IMG/VR virus record: IMGVR_UViG_3300020119_000409
Location: 1 to 31,580 of that record
Source: a virus
Strand: one strand, 5' to 3'
Length of the DNA stretch: 31,580 nucleotides
Numbering within the stretch: position 1 is the stretch's first letter; each line of letters starts with the position of its first letter. This document shows, piece after piece, positions 29,634 to 31,580 of this stretch. The position numbers and the translations under genes were made by a program. The notes under the pieces are model-generated. The model was not told the DNA's origin, made no database searches, and saw only the letters and a program-made list of their open reading frames with translations.

Positions 29634-30575
29634 TTAAAAGCGGGCGTTAATCCCTTCGGCGATTTCATCCAGCAGGCCAAAACGGCGGCGGTATTCGGCG
29701 CGTTTTTTACTGGCGATTTCCTCAAGCGATTTGCGTTCCATCTGTAACGGCAGCTGCCAGCGGAAGCGGGAGATTTTCTCGCCTTCGATGGAGGCCCAGA
29801 ATTCGTCATAGCTGGCGTGGAAATGGCGGCCTTTGCTCAGGCGATAGCGCAGGGCGCGGAAGACGTGGCCTTCATCGCTGACGGCGTAAATGGCTTTGAT
29901 ATCGCTGTGGGCAGCAAGGTTAAAAATCACCTCCATCAGCACGCGTTTTGGGAACAGGCCATGGCAGGCGCGGGTCGCTTTCTTGATCGTTTCGCGCGTC
30001 ACACCGCGACGGGGACCCTGCAGCCCGCCGATCACTAACGCCGAATGATCGCCTTCCGGCACGACGCTGAAGGTCACACTCGCCAGCAGCGTCTCTTCTT
30101 CATCGCGCAACCACAGGGTGCTTTCACCTTCGCGCTCTGCTTTGCTGGCGGACGAAGCATAGACGGCGTAACGCGCGTCATCCTTCGCCTGGAAATGGAC
30201 GATCGGCTGTGCGACGGGATGGGTAAGGGCATTGGCCAGGCTGGTATCTGGCAGGGCATCGAGCCACTCATAGTGGCGAACAACTGCCTCCGCGCGCTGG
30301 TTGGAATTGATACCGCGCGTCAGATACTGACGATGGGTTTTGCTCGGCAGCGTGACCTGAGCGGCCAGCAGGCGGTCGAAATCAGCGCGATGGGCCAGCG
30401 CGCTCAGCATGCGATTTGTCGAAGACCAGAACAGCAAAGAGCGCAGAAAGAACTTAATTCGATAGTCGCGCTTTCTCCAGATAGGCCCAGGGATAAGCTG
30501 ACCGTTTGTCAGAGCGGAGATAATATTGGCAGGCTGTGCGTCTGGCACATCAATTTGCAGGCTGGTATTCGACAC
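29634..30575 (-). CDS. VirK/YbjX family protein (DUF535)
   Basis: The 313-residue product has the DUF535 pattern: GPIWRKRDYRIKFFLRSLLF near the start, VVRHYEWLDALPD, then EGDHSALVIGGLQGPRRG and RALRYRLSKGRHFHASYDEFW, ending in a basic helical tail. VirK (Shigella, Salmonella) and YbjX (E. coli) belong to this family and are linked to envelope integrity and peptide resistance, often under PhoP control. The start is GTG at 30575 with GAGGT upstream. It is a host gene in the sdsR-pphA interval. Confidence 0.88.
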   Translation of the reverse strand: MSNTSLQIDVPDAQPANIISALTNGQLIPGPIWRKRDYRIKFFLRSLLFWSSTNRMLSALAHRADFDRLLAAQVTLPSKTHRQYLTRGINSNQRAEAVVRHYEWLDALPDTSLANALTHPVAQPIVHFQAKDDARYAVYASSASKAEREGESTLWLRDEEETLLASVTFSVVPEGDHSALVIGGLQGPRRGVTRETIKKATRACHGLFPKRVLMEVIFNLAAHSDIKAIYAVSDEGHVFRALRYRLSKGRHFHASYDEFWASIEGEKISRFRWQLPLQMERKSLEEIASKKRAEYRRRFGLLDEIAEGINARF

Positions 30576-30743
30576 GATGGTGACCTCATTAGAATTCTGA
30601 ATCTATTCTAAGGGGCGGGATGCGTCGATTTAAGAGCGGCTAAACCTTTATTCCTGCTTCGTTTAATGATGATTGAAGTTAGCAACATCATCGAGCCAGA
30701 TCCTGATAAGTGTGTATTAGCTATACTTCTTCATGGAGGGGCT

Positions 30744-31388
30744 ATGTACCAGATTCTTGAAGGTCATCACTGGCGTCACGTCTGGGTTGTGAGCGACATT
30801 CACGGTTGCTGGCAACGGCTGATGGATGAATTAAAACGCCTTCATTTTAATCCCTATGAGGATTTGCTTATTTCCGTGGGGGACCTGATCGATCGCGGCC
30901 CGGACAGCGTGAAATGTTTAGCGCTGATGCAGGAAAATTGGTTTCGCGCCGTGCGCGGGAATCATGAACAAATGGCTCTGGATGCGCTCAGTAATAATGA
31001 TTTTGCACTCTGGACGATGAACGGCGGAATTTGGTTTTCTCGCCTGACGAACCCGCAAAAATTAGATGCAATCGCGCTGCTCGAAGCCTGTCGGCAATTA
31101 CCCTATATTATTGAAATCACCTGTGCCAATGGGCTCAACGTGATTGCTCACGCCGATTACCCCTCTGAAATCTACGAACGGGATAAGCCCGTCAGCCGCA
31201 GCCGCGTGCTGTGGGAGCGGGGGAGACTCACCCATCTGATGAGCGGTCACGGCGAGGGGATTTCCGGGGCGGACCATTTCTGGTTCGGGCATACGCCGCT
31301 GAATACGCGTTTTGATTTCGGGAATTTACATTACATCGACACCGGCGCCGTGTTTGGCGGCACCTTCACCCTCGCGCAACTCCAGTAG
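30744..31388 (+). CDS. pphA: Serine/threonine protein phosphatase PphA
   Basis: ATG 30744 with GGAGGGG just upstream gives 214 residues, close to E. coli PphA (218). The PPP-family metal-site motifs are in order: SDIHG (17-21), GDLIDRG (46-52), RGNHEQ (71-76), and a later IAHADYP and HFWFGHTPL. PphA removes phosphate from proteins and, in E. coli, signals misfolded envelope proteins through the Cpx pathway. It neighbours sdsR and yebW as in E. coli and converges on yebW with no bases between the stops. Confidence 0.93.
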   Translation: MYQILEGHHWRHVWVVSDIHGCWQRLMDELKRLHFNPYEDLLISVGDLIDRGPDSVKCLALMQENWFRAVRGNHEQMALDALSNNDFALWTMNGGIWFSRLTNPQKLDAIALLEACRQLPYIIEITCANGLNVIAHADYPSEIYERDKPVSRSRVLWERGRLTHLMSGHGEGISGADHFWFGHTPLNTRFDFGNLHYIDTGAVFGGTFTLAQLQ

Positions 31389-31580
31389 CTAAAAGTCACT
31401 GTATTCCTGAGCCGGGGTCCAGAAGCTGTCGATAAACTCCTCGACCGGGTAGCAGCCGCCGTGGCGAATGCGTTGCTCTTTTTTGGAGGCAACACACTGC
31501 ATTTCGCTGTTATAGACATCAATCACGATGTCATCGCAGCCGCCGTCCAGATAACAAACAAAGAGTACCAGTGCGAACAT
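31389..31580 (-). CDS. yebW: YebW (DUF1482 family)
   Basis: The 63-residue reverse-strand product begins MFALVLFVCYLDGGCDD and ends DSFWTPAQEYSDF, the full length and both conserved ends of YebW. Function is unknown; the N-terminus is hydrophobic and there are four cysteines. Its start codon lies at the last three bases of the window, so the upstream region is not visible. Confidence 0.93.
   Translation of the reverse strand: MFALVLFVCYLDGGCDDIVIDVYNSEMQCVASKKEQRIRHGGCYPVEEFIDSFWTPAQEYSDF

Noticed and set aside
30045-30611. Forward open frame of 188 codons opposite the VirK-like gene
   Set aside because: The reverse strand carries the recognised DUF535 protein; this frame is its shadow.
1-31580. 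CRISPR arrays, insertion sequences and tRNA genes
   Set aside because: No regularly spaced direct repeats with unique spacers, no transposase-like frame or terminal inverted repeats, and no tRNA consensus were found on reading the window.

Overview
The window is the late half of a temperate contractile-tailed (myovirus-type) prophage, followed by about 2 kb of enterobacterial chromosome. The host side is identified by yebW, pphA and the 3' end of the sdsR (ryeB) small RNA at the right end, a neighbourhood typical of Enterobacteriaceae. A VirK/YbjX-family gene sits between sdsR and pphA. Species cannot be fixed from sequence alone; Enterobacter or a close relative is a guess. The prophage's left end (integrase, repressor, replication) lies outside the window.

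Layout. (1) 1-4712, accessory and regulatory block: a phage protein cut by the window edge, a 20-codon DUF4406 remnant, an unknown protein, an orphan HsdM-like DNA methyltransferase, a non-coding stretch that holds a ShoB-like type I toxin with an apparent divergent antisense RNA, small unknown ORFs, a Ref-like HNH nuclease, YlcG and a phage-82-type antiterminator Q. The last three genes overlap at ATGA junctions. (2) 4713-6049, late control region: a near-consensus promoter directly after Q, a promoter-proximal terminator, a strongly folded leader RNA whose loop can pair with the ribosome-binding site of rha, rha itself, decayed coding sequence, a small gene and three intrinsic terminators. 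(3) 6064-6760, lysis: holin and M15 endolysin, with no recognisable spanin. (4) 6846-14433, packaging and head: metallopeptidase, small and large terminase, portal, Mu-F-like head protein, DUF2213 protease with a probable nested scaffold start, cement protein and DUF2184 capsid. (5) 14433-27443, neck, tail and baseplate: neck and completion proteins, DUF3383 sheath, DUF3277 tube, chaperone pair, tape measure, Pam3-like small baseplate, spike, baseplate J, DUF2612, fibre and fibre chaperone. A reverse-strand cargo gene with its own inverted repeat is inserted just before the tape measure. (6) 27510-29251: a Cys-rich small protein, a Gly-rich protein and a Pro/Gln-rich protein, none of known function. 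(7) 29252-29473: right attachment end, ending in the 3' segment of sdsR. (8) 29474-31580: host chromosome.

How it works together. Q, made from the end of the early/accessory operon, should load at the late promoter and carry RNA polymerase through the many intrinsic terminators across the roughly 22 kb late operon. Most late genes abut or overlap, consistent with one translationally coupled transcript.

The most interesting items are the phage-borne ShoB-like type I toxin-antitoxin cassette (2411-2884), the pseudoknot-capable leader RNA before rha (4854-4975), integration at the 3' end of the sdsR sRNA, and the reverse-strand gene before the tape measure.
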